From the NCBI GenBank assembly GCA_027596035.1, contig JADGJA010000079.1:1-47885 (forward strand): a DNA stretch of 47,885 nucleotides. Direction: 5' to 3'. Source of the DNA: Thoreauomyces humboldtii. Taxonomy: Eukaryota; Chytridiomycota; Chytridiomycetes; Spizellomycetales; Powellomycetaceae. Shown in pieces: positions 19,866-34,217 of the stretch. Below the pieces are notes generated by a model, which saw nothing but the letters and a program-made list of their open reading frames with translations, did not search any database and was not told the DNA's origin. A program made the position numbers and the translations under genes. The first letter of the stretch is position 1; each line of letters begins with the position of its first letter.

Positions 19866-22377
19866 ATGTCCGCTTACAGCAATCATATCCTCCAAGCCCC
19901 TTCCGCTCCCCCACCACGAAAGCCAAAGCGACAAGCTCTTGCGTGCGGTGGGTCGTTCGAGAGTCGCAGCTTGAGCCACGGACATTGTCGCTGAACTTTT
20001 CAATCTCTAGGAGCCTGTCGGGAGAAGAAGCGCAGATGCGATGGCGGAAGGCCGTCCTGTGGCCAGTGCTTGCGGGGCAGGGCACGGGATGACGAAAATT
20101 CCGTTTGCATATACCGTCCGATTCAGAAGCACGCTGTGCGAGGACCCGGAGGAAGCGGAGTGGTGAGCGGATCGGCTCCACGGCAGCACCACCCTCAAGA
20201 GCAATCGTTCCCGAGTTCTCAGTGGTCATTTGTGGACTCTTCGCGCGGGCGAGACCCATGGGATGGACCTGTTCGATCGTCCATCACATCGCATGACGAA
20301 GGCTTTACGGCGTCCAGTTCAGGCTCTCCGGAGATGGGGGCCACGACGAGAGACGACTCGTTTGGAACCTTTTTTGCGGACCCCGCCTCTGGCAGGCCTT
20401 ACAGTGATCTCCTCGCTCAACCCGTAGACGGGATCATGACGACCACGGGCCTGGGCACGCTGCAGCACAACGGCGTCGATCATGGCGATGATGAGCCAGA
20501 TGATCTAGAGATGCTGGGACTATCGGGACCGTTTACTGGAGGGGCTGTCAATATGCTTCCCCAGCTGTGGGACGTTCCAGACCTAGGTAAGTGCCGAAGG
20601 ATTTTGAAGAGATAAGGACAATAACTTACGAATGGATTTTTGCAGTTTCCTTCAATGCCGACGGACGATATACGGTCGATCCCGCGATATATACCGCGCT
20701 CAATGAAAGCGGTGGACTTTACTACAATCTGATGGGATCTGCGGCACTACAATACGATCAGTCGGCGCCTCCGGACCTACATACTCATTTGTTGGAAATG
20801 GGACTAGAATCCACGCGATATCAGCCTTACGCTGTTGTGCCTGAGGAGAGTGATCTTCAACAGGGAGCTCTGAATGTTATGTACGCAACTGGCGTCATGT
20901 TCTCTACACATCCTGGTTTGGAGCTGGCTTACGGATCGCGGCTGGCTGCGTTGCGTCAATTCGTGTCAAGGTTGGTACAGTTTGCGGCAGAATACACTTA
21001 TGATTGAAAGCTCTTTGCTAACGTTTATATATGATCAGAGCCGATGCAGCGCTGTCAAATCGAGCTTGCGACAACGCGGCCGTGGCACAAGCGATGATCC
21101 TGCTCGGTGGCTTGTATTATAGCCTGGACGACCCTTTAAAGGCATACAAGTGGATCATGGAGGCGTTCACCTATTGTCAATCGCTTCCAAATTATCACCA
21201 TGTCGACTCATCATTGAGCGAAGGCTTCCCGCCATCGAATCCTGAGCAATTTGCGCGAGATCGGGAGGCTAACTGGAATCTCAGGGCCATGGCGATGATC
21301 TACGACACCTTTACCTCTCTCGCTGGTAGCATCTCGCTGTTCTTTGATGAAACCCAGCATCGAGATATGCTTTACGAACGGCGACCTTGGGAAACTCCTG
21401 CCGATGCCCTACAGCGGGAGCGAGACTTGAGGAATATGCGAGAACAGATGCCTTTACGCAGTGCTCAGTTCACGGTCTTTGCAGCCTATCCCGCAGCGGA
21501 AGTCTTCAGTCGCAGTCATTTCGTAGAGTATCCATCACAAGCGATGGCTATCGCAGTACAGGGATCTTGTATGACACGGCGAGTGATGCGGTACAAACAG
21601 ATGCACGAGTCGCGCCGAAGAGATCATGACACGACTCTCGCGGGACGAGGGGCTCACGCTGTTCTCGCTACTTTGCCACCAGAGCCTTCCATGGCCTCAC
21701 TCCATCTGCCGATGCTGGTTTGGTACCAGAATCTGCGACAATCGAAGCATCAATTTCCGTCTTTGGCGGACTTTGTGGATCCTCCTACATCCGATATGGC
21801 ACAGGGGTGTCGTCGCCCAAATCAAAGCCGCTCGCTCTATAACGTCGCCATTTACCTCTCCACCATGGCTCAGCTGCATGGCCCGCCAATAAGCAATCCC
21901 AACGCCTTGTATCCGGTCGACGCCACACCTAACGCACGGCTGGTCACTTCCCGCCACATGCTGACCGTCGTCAGGCGTGCTCTCGCTTATACCCTTCGAG
22001 GTTATTTTGCGGTGCCGCCGGCGCCTGCCCCACTAGCCGTGAGCCCTACCTATCCGCAGGAGTGCATACACCGCCCTTTCACCGCTGCAAACCCCGCCAT
22101 GCCTATCGGCATTGCAGCTCTGCAGCCCCTCACGATGTACATTTTGATCGTTGTGAGTGCCGAGCTGACCGAAACAACCGCAGAAGAGATGTCGCAACGC
22201 ATAGCCCGGGAAGCTCTGGAGGATCTGTCCACCTTATATCTGCCCCTCCTGGACAGTCAGGCAAGAACGTCTCCCGTGGATGCCTCGCACGCTCGCAAAC
22301 TGCGAGGCCTCGCAATGGCTATCATGCGGGGCGCTGGCTGGGGACAAACGATGGTCGATTTTGGGGGGACGTTTTGA
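19866..22377 (+). CDS. Zn2Cys6 fungal-type transcription factor
   Basis: Binuclear zinc-cluster DNA-binding regulator. Exons 19866-19947, 20011-20586, 20646-20970 and 21039-22377 give 773 residues. After a basic, Pro-rich start (PPPRKPKRQAL) the cluster reads C27-X2-C30-X6-C37-X6-C44-X2-C47-X12-C60, with ACREKKRRCDGGRPSCGQC; the last spacing is longer than usual (6-9). The first intron falls inside the cluster, right after the first cysteine. Residues about 90-230 are Ser/Asp-rich and probably disordered. The rest is a helical region with AVAQAMILLGGLYYSLDD and YKWIMEAFTYCQSLPNYHH, consistent with the middle homology domain of fungal regulators. Introns 2 and 3 have clear branch sites (TTGCTAAC before 21038). 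Target genes cannot be told from sequence. Confidence 0.88.
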
Positions 22378-22637
22378 CCCTCCCTTCTCCCGTCCATCTG
22401 TATCTCTCCTCCGTCATTCGGAAGCAAATTCTTGGCTGTCACTTCATTGCATCTCCCCACGCCTGTTACTTTGTTTCTCAACAATCACGAATGCGTTCTT
22501 AAACTCTCCTCAGCGACCTGCGTGATGATTTATCTGTCGAGCAGGAAACGATTTGACACAGAGGTTTCATCCAAAAATCCGAAATACGAAGATAATCTAT
22601 GGACGATGTTCCACCGTTTCTTTCACGCCTTGAGTCC

Positions 22638-25600
22638 TCACGGGAACGACCGATAGATCTCGCTTTCAAGCAGATAATCGAACACCTTCTTGTCAAGGAC
22701 CTTGCGGCCTTTGTCGTTGTCGAACGCTCGGTAAAGTCCTCTTTGCTCGCCTTCCGAGAGCTGCGTCGTCGAAGCAGTTAGCAGGAGCCTGGCAGTCTTT
22801 CGCACGTATCCCGCTCATACCTTGACACCGACATCAAGCTTCTCAGCGAGCGCGTCCAAAACTTCGGCCATAGCACCGTCCTTGCCATCCGACTCCCGCA
22901 GACCCTGCAGCTCTTCATCGAGATCCTGCGCAAAGTCGGGGAACCGGTCGTAGAAGATCGGAAGAGCCCAATCGCCTTCAAAGAAGCTGCCGGCAATTCG
23001 CAGGCGTCAAGAAGCTGGACCAACCATCATTACGTCTCTCAGCACTCACGTGATAAAGTCTTCGATGATTCCTTCGTCGAATCGGGCAACGAGGTTGTTC
23101 AGGTACTTCTCATGCAGTCCGTAAAGGCATAACATGTTTCCGACGGGGATGCGTCGACTCCCGAGGTAGGTGAGGGACCGGATGTGCCCGTTGTCGTCGA
23201 CGTGAATACGGAAGTAGGAGCCGCCCGTCGTTGCCGTATCTGCCGAGAGGCTATCGATCACTAGGTCTCGCCCCTACGGCAGGAATCTAGATGAGCCACG
23301 GCTCTCAAAACGCATGAAGAGGTGATCCGCGGTAAGAGCGTATCACACATACGTAGTCTGGCTGAGCGGACCGGAACGCAAGGGTATGGGAAAGAAGTCG
23401 AGGCTGGTCGAAGTGAAAGTACTGTAGATTCCCGGGCATTATCGCTAACGTCTTCTTCGCAGCCGGGAATTCGAGGAGGTCTCGACCTTGATCGGCGGCT
23501 TTGGAAAAGACCGTATTGGCCCCGCTCAGGTCTGCAGAAGTAGGATCGAATAATGGGAGAAGGAGTTTACCCAACTGCCGGCAACGTCAGCGTTACGAGT
23601 CATTTGAACAGTGTTGAGTAGTTTGCCCGCTCACCGTTTCGCCGACTTGACGCGAGTCACACAGTGCATGAGACCAAGTCGTTTGGTATCGACTTGAGTA
23701 CTTCGTTATACTCCCTGCGGCAAACCTATTGAGATCTCCATGAGCATATTTTCAATTTATTCGAAGCGGTCCTTCTCTGAACATACACGGAGTCGTCTTG
23801 CGTCCGGAACTGGGAGTCGACCACCAGCTGCCCATCAAAGACCAGGCAGCTGTCGTTGATGCAACGAAATGTCGGCGGTGACACGCTACGTTCGTCAGCG
23901 TATATGAGCGCTCTGCCAGTGAGAGTTTTCCGCTCTCCGGTTTCACGAAACACGAGTTCGAGGCCAGTCATTGCTCCATGTTCCGCTTCAATGCGCTCGA
24001 GGGACCAGTTGTCCAGCACTGATACCCCAAGAGACTGAAGGATCTCGCGCATCTAAGACAGACATATGAATGCGGTTCAGCCGCAAGTCTTCTTGCTGAA
24101 AATCGTGGGAGTGTCTCACTTTGACATCCAGCACGGCATTATCAAAGCACGACGCAGGAAGTCGCGCAGGCGGCACGATCAGTGTTATCTGAGAAGCGGG
24201 AACGCCTGCCTCCAACAGGACTTGCAAAGATAAAGTAATTTAGCAACAGCTCGAAGAATAAGTGCAATCGGGTCAACTCACCTTGCACGCCAGCGAATGC
24301 CTTCAAATCTCGTCCATATCTTTGTCAGGAATTCTCAGTCAATCTACTTTCTAAAGTGTCTGCCTCCTTCACGTAGAGCTTACACAAACAAAGCTGGGAT
24401 GCGGGCTTGGAGTGCATGCGTAACAACTACGTCAAGCGCCGCGTGCTCGGCTGCATTCAAGGCTACTACCCCATGCACCTTGCCGGCAGCGGCCCCGAGG
24501 CTTTTGGTATTGAACTGAAGACCAGGCGCAAGAACGAGATAATCGTAACTGTCGCGACTCGCAACATTAGCACTATTCAGGCGACCTTCAAACCAGCCGA
24601 AACAAACTCACTTAATCAGTGAGGTGTTGGTGAGTTGACATCGCTTCTCCAGTCTGTCTACTTCGGCGACCGTTCCTCGCACGATCTTGACGTACTCGGC
24701 AAGACCGAGCTGTCCGAATCTAATCATCGGATCAGTCAAGGGGTCTTTCGAGATTATCATTCGCCCGTGTGAACCTACTCGACATCGCTATAGCACCGTC
24801 GACTGACATAAGCGGCGCAAGGGGCTCCAGCTGTGCTCACCAATGTCACATTGGCGAAGCGCAGATGTGGATTCTGTAAAGAGAGAACATCATGGGATGA
24901 GCAAGCACTCCCGACCGATCCAGACTTCACCCGCTCCTACATATGCAAGGGTTTCGAGGAACCCGATTCCACAATCCGAGGCTCCCATCACGACTATGCG
25001 GGTGTTAACAGCGACCTAAAAGTTATCAGTTCGCAAAGACGTGAAACAAATTAACGCTTGGCTATCTTGCTTACCCGCGGCTCGTAAAGCAACGGCATGG
25101 TCAACATGCGGAGTGCATACGGAAGGGGCGGCGCTAGCGGGACACCATCTCTGATACCATTGGGAAACTCTATCCTAAGAATGCGGTAGAAACATCAGCT
25201 TTGCCGCCCGGAATGACTCGACGCTAGGACATCGAACTTACTCCCGCCGCGGTCTGACTGGAACAAACTCTCGGGTGGTAAATGCCCTCGTTGATGCGTC
25301 GGTCGGCACTATACCGTCGTCTACATATTGCTCAGCAGCGTGGACGAGGGACCTGAGACCTGTCTGACGCATCACCTCCTATAAGCGTAGATTGGGTTAG
25401 ATAGCCTTCCACTGATTCTGAAAAGGCATGATTCCATACCTCCAAGACCCATCGTGCCTGATGTTCAAATAACGGGTTGATTACAATCCGCTCGAGCTTG
25501 GCGAAAACCTCATGCCCTCCAGGCACGGCAGCTGTGTCGAACTGATCTGTCCAAGGTTTTCGGGCTTGGGCCTCCACTAAACCGCTGGTGACCACTATTC

Positions 25601-27698
25601 CAACTAGCTGCGATGGGTCGCCGGCTTCGATCGTAAAAGCCTGCGAACGCTCTGTTGACCCGATGTTCAGTGACAAGTCCAGATTTGTAAAGACTAAGCG
25701 TAAGACAGGGAGACCCACCGCCATCGTGAGCATCCACCGCGTCCGAAAATGCAGATAGAATTTCATCATGCGAGGGTACATCGTCCAAAAAGGTCCCGAC
25801 AGCATCGATAGAATCTCGATTGGCCCTAGACACCGCGACCACGCCGTCCAGCGCCGCGAATCGATTGGTAAGGTACAAGCAGTGTCTGGATGCAGATAGG
25901 TCAACACTAATGCCCCGCGTGTTCAATTAAACAGCATCCGCCACTCCTACCTATCCGAGGATCCGACCCTAGCTGGAACGCTGGTAAATCCAGCCACCAG
26001 CGCGGGCGGTGTCCTTGCGGCCGCCAGTGTGACTACGCAGTAATCCCTCTCCGGAAACGCCAAGAAAGCCGCCTTAACTAGATCTCCACTTTGCCGCTCG
26101 TATTCGGGACTCATCGAGAAAAGACTGATGCAGAATGCATTGGGTTCTCCATCATCCTGTGCGGGCTCCGACGTGGTGGCCGATGGAGATCGGGGAGGTG
26201 TGTGACTAGACACCGGGACCGAAGCCGGGCGGGAAGTAGACAGGGGCGTAGCTGACAACGGCGAGGTAACGTTGAGCGTATCGGATTCGACTGGAAGAGG
26301 CTCCTCTACCGGTGCAGGATCAACGACGTGGTCATTATCATCTTCGTCGCTCTGAATCTGCTCTTGCTCTTCAGGAAGGGGAGTTTGCGGTGCGGGTGGT
26401 GGAGGAGGGGTGGCGGGTTTTTTGCGTCTGGGTCGTGGGTCTGAAAGCAGACGCTTGCCGGTCAGACGTGAAACTCAACCGAGGTGCAATATACATACCC
26501 TTTGCTAGACTGTCAAATGGATCCAAATCAAACGTTTCGACGAGGGAAGCCTGCTGAATATCGCTGTCGAGACTGATGAAACCAATCACTCTTCCGTCTG
26601 CCTGTGGACGCAAGGAGCGTCAGCCTAGAAATAAGAATGGGAACAGAGGATGACATATAATGCAGGTACCTCTGCCACCAGTGTCTTTATGGTTTCCGTC
26701 TGTGATTCGAGTAGATGCGCAAGGTAGAAGTCTGCTTGCTCGTTTTCTCCAATCAACTATACCACAACACTGTCAGATTTTTGGATCCTGTTTGGTAACA
26801 GCACAAATAGTTCCTTACATTTTGCTCCTTAAACATTGGCACCAAGTCGTCTGCATCCTCCACTCTCGCATCTCTGATTCTGAGTCCCGGCAGGATGTCT
26901 TTTCTTGAGCATAGAAGGAGCCTATTGTTAGGCGGGGCTCCTCCGGCTGCCGGTACATCGACAAAGACCTTCGGTGCCTTTTTCCGGGGTGGAGGTGGAC
27001 CATCCGCTAGATCGGTATGCCCGGTCGGGGTAGCCGCTGGAGGCACCAGGGGTGCAAATATGGCCGTGCCCGATGGGAGAAAGTAGCCGATGTAGCGCGT
27101 TTGTGGAAGTAAGGTAAAAGCGCACTGGAGGGCAGCGGATAGGAAGTCGTCCGCTGTGTTGTTTGTCGGGTGGGTGATGAGAAGTTGCACAAACTTCGAG
27201 TTGTGAACCTGACCATGGACGAGTCAGACCCTGTCACTCCGCTATCGCCCGCCTCTCGGTTCCGATGACCAACCCACCTGCATATCAGTTGCTGGGTCGT
27301 AAGTCTTGCGAACCCATGCTGGCCAATCCGCACGAGCGAGCGCCCCCGTATGCCCCTGGCCCGCCAAAGATTCTCCGTCGTTTACGTATTCCGGCGGTCC
27401 AATCGTCAAAGCCAGGAACCCCACGACCTCTCCGCTTTCGCTCTCTGTCCCGACGATGCTGAACGGGGAGCTGCAACTGTATTCGACAGTTAGAAACTCG
27501 TTGAAGGCTGGGCTACCAGCAGCTCAGTGAAGGTTGCTCATACACGGTCTCTCGGATGTTCACGGAGTCTCCGAAGCGTCGCTTAAGTATGCGCTCAGGG
27601 TCGTCACTTGCTTCCAAAGCCGACAGACGAGATATGGCCGGGATGTCTTTCGGTTCCGCTCGGCGGAGTTGAAGGGGCATGCTGTGCCCAGATGACAT
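22638..27698 (-). CDS. CFAP61: CFAP61 homologue, axonemal radial-spoke/CSC protein
   Basis: Cilia- and flagella-associated protein 61, a subunit of the calmodulin- and spoke-associated complex at the base of radial spokes. Twenty-two exons, high to low: 27698-27544, 27476-27278, 27208-26819, 26756-26670, 26601-26499, 26440-25951, 25885-25719, 25651-25440, 25378-25242, 25174-25075, 25015-24941, 24873-24779, 24719-24612, 24557-24384, 24319-24282, 24220-24120, 24052-23787, 23725-23635, 23574-23353, 23273-23050, 22986-22821 and 22760-22638; 1240 residues (human 1237). The N-terminus carries the acetyltransferase-like region (LRRAEPKDIPAISRL; IRDARVEDADDLVPMF; ETFDLDPFDSLAK). Residues about 312-400 are a Pro/acidic linker. 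NAFCISLFSMSPEYE and EFVPVRPRREIEF are family blocks. A dinucleotide fold follows (RIVVMGASDCGIGFLETL near 681; FVYGRDLKAFAGVQVLLEAG near 830). The C-terminal domain includes CINDSCLVFDGQLVVDSQF, LLLPLFDPTSADL and GNMLCLYGLHEKYLNNL. Every joint keeps phase and restores family order. Confidence 0.95.
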
Positions 27699-28612
27699 CG
27701 TGGTTGTGGTGGTAGGTGAGGGTCTTCTATGTTTGTGCTGCTGTCTCGAGTGCGGGCCTCAAAGAGATCTCTTCCAGTCTTGTTGCCCGATCGATTCGGG
27801 ATGAGTGAAGTACCGATACGTAGTCTGTCTCCAAAGCTGCCCAAAACAGTCAAGGACGAGGAAGAGAACCGCTTTGATTATCAAACCCCTCTTCCCTTCT
27901 CCTCCTCCTATTACTCCCACTCCCACGCTCCTCTCCAAAAATAAACGAGGATATGCCTCGCTTTGACATCATGGGGCTTTCCGAGGACGTCTCTCATCAG
28001 GAACCCAGGTACAACTGTTGAGGTCGTAGCTGGCTCTGCAGTTTCTGACTTCGTGAGCTTCCGTGACTAGTATAAGGCTCTGGCCTCATAACAGTAACAC
28101 CCCGGACTATTGACGAGGGAGTTGTGCGGTCAGACAGAGCACTCCAAATGACAGAGATGTGCTGGTCGCACATCGTAGCGGGCTTTGATGCCATGAGGGA
28201 TATGCACTTATGTTTTTCGAGCGTTTTTGACGAAGGTCAGAGTTCCCCGCAGACTGTTTTTCCGATGCTAAAAACATTACCCCAAACGCCAAGTTAGAGG
28301 TGTGCTGGTCCATACTCTGATGCATGTAGATTTCGCATTTCGGTGGTTTTCAGCGCCGTTAAGTGACAACGGCCATTGCGGGAAGGCCGAGGTGAAGGTG
28401 CAACTGCTACTAAATCCTGATCTCGATCCGCTTCCTTCTTAAGTCAGTCGAACCTGAGCGTTCCAAGGCGTTTCCTCCCAACCGGGCCAGCCGATAACCC
28501 AATTGTTTCGCCGTAAGCCACCACAGCCGAGGCACCCTTGTTTCTAGCACCATGTGATCAAACGTCATTTCATAGATATCATAGAAGAAGGGTAAAGCTA
28601 AGTCTGTTCATC
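27699..28612. other. Intergenic, upstream of CFAP61
   Basis: About 0.9 kb between the CFAP61 start and the end of the next minus-strand gene, so it should contain the CFAP61 promoter. A short plus-strand frame at 27729-27944 looks like chance. No gene or RNA recognised. Confidence 0.5.
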
Positions 28613-29912
28613 TCATTCCACTGCAGAAGCCAACGATTTCCTCCTAGGCTTGCCCGCTGTTCCCGGTCGAAGGCCTCCTCCGGACAGCAGGGGAGCGGCC
28701 GTCTTCCACGCGTCTGGGGTGGTGGGACTGGACTGTGGATCCACGGGACTGACGGGACTGTCGATGATGCCCTGCAGGGACGGCGAGAAGGTCGTGCTCA
28801 GCCTTAGCCCAGACTGCGAAGCAGGCGACGTGGGTGAGGTCGATATCCGTCTCCGAAGCGCCTCCGGCAGGATCGGAGACAGCGCCACCGAAAGACGACC
28901 ACCGAGCTCGCTGGGGGACGGACAGCGCGAGAGGCGACGAGAGAGCTCGAGCGAGAGCTTTCGCTGCCAGTGGTTGACGACTTGCGCTGTCCGATACTGA
29001 GTGAAGATAGAAACAGGTCAGGAAAGAAGAACAGAGACAGCTGTCAGCGTGGGACGAAACAGCGATCAAGAAAGGAGGAAGAGCCCGCGACAGCCTCACC
29101 TGGTCCGGAATGAGAGCGATGAGGGTACAGGGCATGAATAGCTTCAGACTCAACGGCAATAGCCTGCAAGTACGGCATGTACTAAAGCCAGGAAGTAAGA
29201 TCGACAGCACAGGAAAATCATCGACCACCCTTACGAGAAGTTGCAAAGATAGTAGCCGAGTGCGATGGCATTAGTGATGCTCAAAGCGACGCGATAGTAT
29301 TTCTCACCAAAGAACAGGACTCTCTTGCGAACTCGGGTCCCCCTCTCGTCCTGTGGACCAACTCCTTAAAAGCGATGGCGACTGCGATGGGGGTGCCGAA
29401 AAGTGTGCAAAATCGGTAAATGTAGATAAAATGACCGAGAAGATCGGGAATCCAGCGAGCCCACCATGGTGTGATGAGCGATGCTGATGGCCTTCATTTC
29501 ACCCAACGCGAATTCGTAGACTGATGGCAATACGGTAGGTGAGCTGGAAGGCTGTCGAAAGCAACATCGGGCCGACGGTATCGATTGTATCATACATACC
29601 AATCATAGATAGATAAAGGCTGATGGAGACCAGCATCAATTGATACCATTCGTCCCGCATGTCATACGGAGTGCTCTAGTTCCTGACGAACTCTGGAAAG
29701 TTGTAGGCGTCGATACTGAAGATGAAGAAGCGGACGACGATATTGTTGATGTAGAGAAGCACAGCCTTGCGCGACTGAGAGTTGGTGGTCGAAGACTCCG
29801 GGATCAGCACGTGAAGTAGTTTGTCAATAAAACCCATTCCCGGAACTGCGACCAGCAGGATGGTCGTCAGAATCGGAGAGAGATGTTCACCGTGGTGAGC
29901 GGTCGCTGACAT
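28613..29912 (-). CDS. Multi-pass membrane protein, reading frame apparently interrupted
   Basis: Not recognised; possibly a pseudogene. The start MSATAHHGEHLSPILTTILL at 29912 opens a hydrophobic N-terminus. Downstream segments are clearly membrane-protein coding: WYQLMLVSISLYLSMIG, RWIPDLLGHFIYIYRFCTLF, GTPIAVAIAFKELVHR, FFGEKYYRVALSITNAIALG and LPLSLKLFMPCTLIALIPDQ. Well-formed introns lie at 29484-29533, 29164-29234 and 28997-29099, and perhaps 29552-29599. The last exon (28996-28613) encodes a Ser/Pro-rich cytosolic tail ending RRKSLASAVE. Two breaks remain in my reading. One is an in-frame TAG near 29677, between EFVRN and STPYDMRDEW. The other is a one-base frame change in a run of five G near 29341-29346, where one extra G would join the flanking hydrophobic segments. 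These could be sequence errors, undetected introns or real lesions. Confidence 0.5.
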
Positions 29913-32414
<2,502 letters not shown>

Positions 32415-32489
32415 AGACTCCTCAAAAAAATTAGCAGGCAGCTGCCGGGCGATAGAGCATATAAATCATTATATGGCAAGGGCGCGGTT

Positions 32490-33904
32490 TCAATCTCTCG
32501 AAAATCCACCTCCCCCACGTTGCACCGTCGCCTTATTCCGGACGATCATATCCGCGGCGCTGCTGCCCGCAGCAGAGTATGTCTGCCTTTGGAGATCTCT
32601 CAGGAATCCTTGCCCTTGTCCACCATCTGGATCCTTGAGACGCTTCATCCGTGCCGCAAGATCCGCGGCATCCTCGGCTGCATCCCGTTTACGGTCCTCC
32701 TCTACGCGGGCCGTCCGCTCGTTATCCCAAGTCTGAGCATCATTCTGCATCGCAGCGAGACGGCGTTCACGCTCCACGTCCAAAGAAGACTTTGCTGCTG
32801 TTGGTGGTGCTCGTGGTGGTGATCGTGGTGGTCCTCGTGTTAAAGGTGCCTCCGTCTTCACCTCAGGTGACCGCCTTTTGTTGTGATCGCGCTCAAAGCG
32901 TTTTGGAGAAGTGTAGCGCCGATACTGAGGAGATCGCCTATAATCCCGTCGGTCTGGTGATCGAGACCATGACCGAGACCGAGAGCGCTTGCGACTGTAC
33001 CGGTCGTAGTCTCGGGAACGAGGCGGGGACGAGTTGTGCGTAACCGGCCGTGGTCGTCCATAACTTCGAGGATCGTCCTCCTCCTTGACACGATGAGCTG
33101 CTGACCGTGAATCTGGACTACTCCCCCGACCGCTCCATCCCCGGTCCTCAGGACCTCGAACGGATACCGAGTTGCGTCTCTCCCCGTCGCTCGATTCGCC
33201 AAAGGACGTGGCCTCCGAACCATGCCGGTGATGCCGCCTCTCCGTCTTTGCTTTCTTCTCCTTCTTCTCCTTCTTCTCTTTCTTGACCTTCTTGCTCTTC
33301 TTGTCCGATGACTTCGATGCTTTCAAACGTTTGAGTTCAACGGGGTTGTTGAGGACGGACTGCAGAGACGCATGTTCCCTCTTCTTGATGGCCAACATGG
33401 GATCCTCCCTAATCTTGGCCTGGGTGTCGCGGACGGTGTTGGCCGTCATTCCGTACGCGTTCGCGTTGGCGAACTGGTTGGCGGCGTCCATCTCGTCGAC
33501 GGTCTTTGCCTGTTCGACCATCTTGTCGACCCGCTTCCTTCCGAGGAGGTATGCCTCTCGGTCGTCATCGATGATCTGCTTGTTCCCTCCCGGACCGGCG
33601 GAATACATCCAGTCGAGACGCTCTGCATGCTTCTTGGTTCTTCCCGTGGCTTCGTTGAGGGCCTGCAGCTCCATGAGCTGACGCTCCTCGTTCTTCTCCT
33701 TGAGGAGCTGATCCAGCTTCTTCTTTTCCTCGTCCGCATCGCGCTCCTTCTTCCAGACCTTCTCCTGGTTGCGGAGCGTCCCGGGATGCCAGGACTTTTT
33801 CAAGTTCTACAAATGATAGCAGTGATGGTTAGACTCTCCAAAGGATCCCTTGTACGAGGCTGATCTGACAAAGCGCCAGTACGTACCAGATCCCCTCCTC
33901 CCAT
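32490..33904 (-). CDS. CWC25: Pre-mRNA splicing factor CWC25
   Basis: Step-one splicing factor that joins the Prp2-activated spliceosome. Exons 33904-33887 and 33806-32490 give 444 residues. The first exon is only 18 nt, encoding MGGGDL; splicing gives MGGGDLNLKKSWHPGTLRNQ, the strongly conserved N-terminus of the family, which proves this start. WMYSAGPGGNKQIIDDDREA and LLGRKRVD follow, also family blocks. Residues about 190-400 are Lys-rich (KKSKKVKKEKKEKKEKK) and then Arg/Ser/Pro-rich, as in larger metazoan CWC25 (CCDC49) proteins. The C-terminus has a coiled, acidic/basic segment and ends VQRGGGGFSRD. The DNA around 33250-33310 is a low-complexity repeat of AAG/GAA-type codons matching the Lys/Glu stretch. 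Confidence 0.95.
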
Positions 33905-34217
33905 GTTAACAAGATTACGAAGTGGTTGCGAGGGTGGTTCAAGAGGCGAGCTTCACAAAGCGATGTAAACGGGGTTCGTAAATGTGAGGCACCAGCAGTT
34001 TTGGGCCTTCGGCTTTGCAGTTCGCACAAATTCGATAGCGTTTTGATTTGCTGAGATGGTTCAAACGATGCTTCGGCTGCACCGATGCTCAACATTATAC
34101 TCTATGTGAATATCTAGCATGAATTTTTAAGCTCCTACGCAGGGTCAGAACGCAGTGGGAGTGCAGGTTTCGGGAGTATCCTGGCGCACGTGCTAAAAAT
34201 GCCATCAAAGCTGAACA
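33905..34217. other. Intergenic between CWC25 and NIF3
   Basis: 313 bp between the CWC25 start and the NIF3 stop, both on the minus strand; it should hold the CWC25 promoter and the NIF3 3' end. Nothing else seen. Confidence 0.5.
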
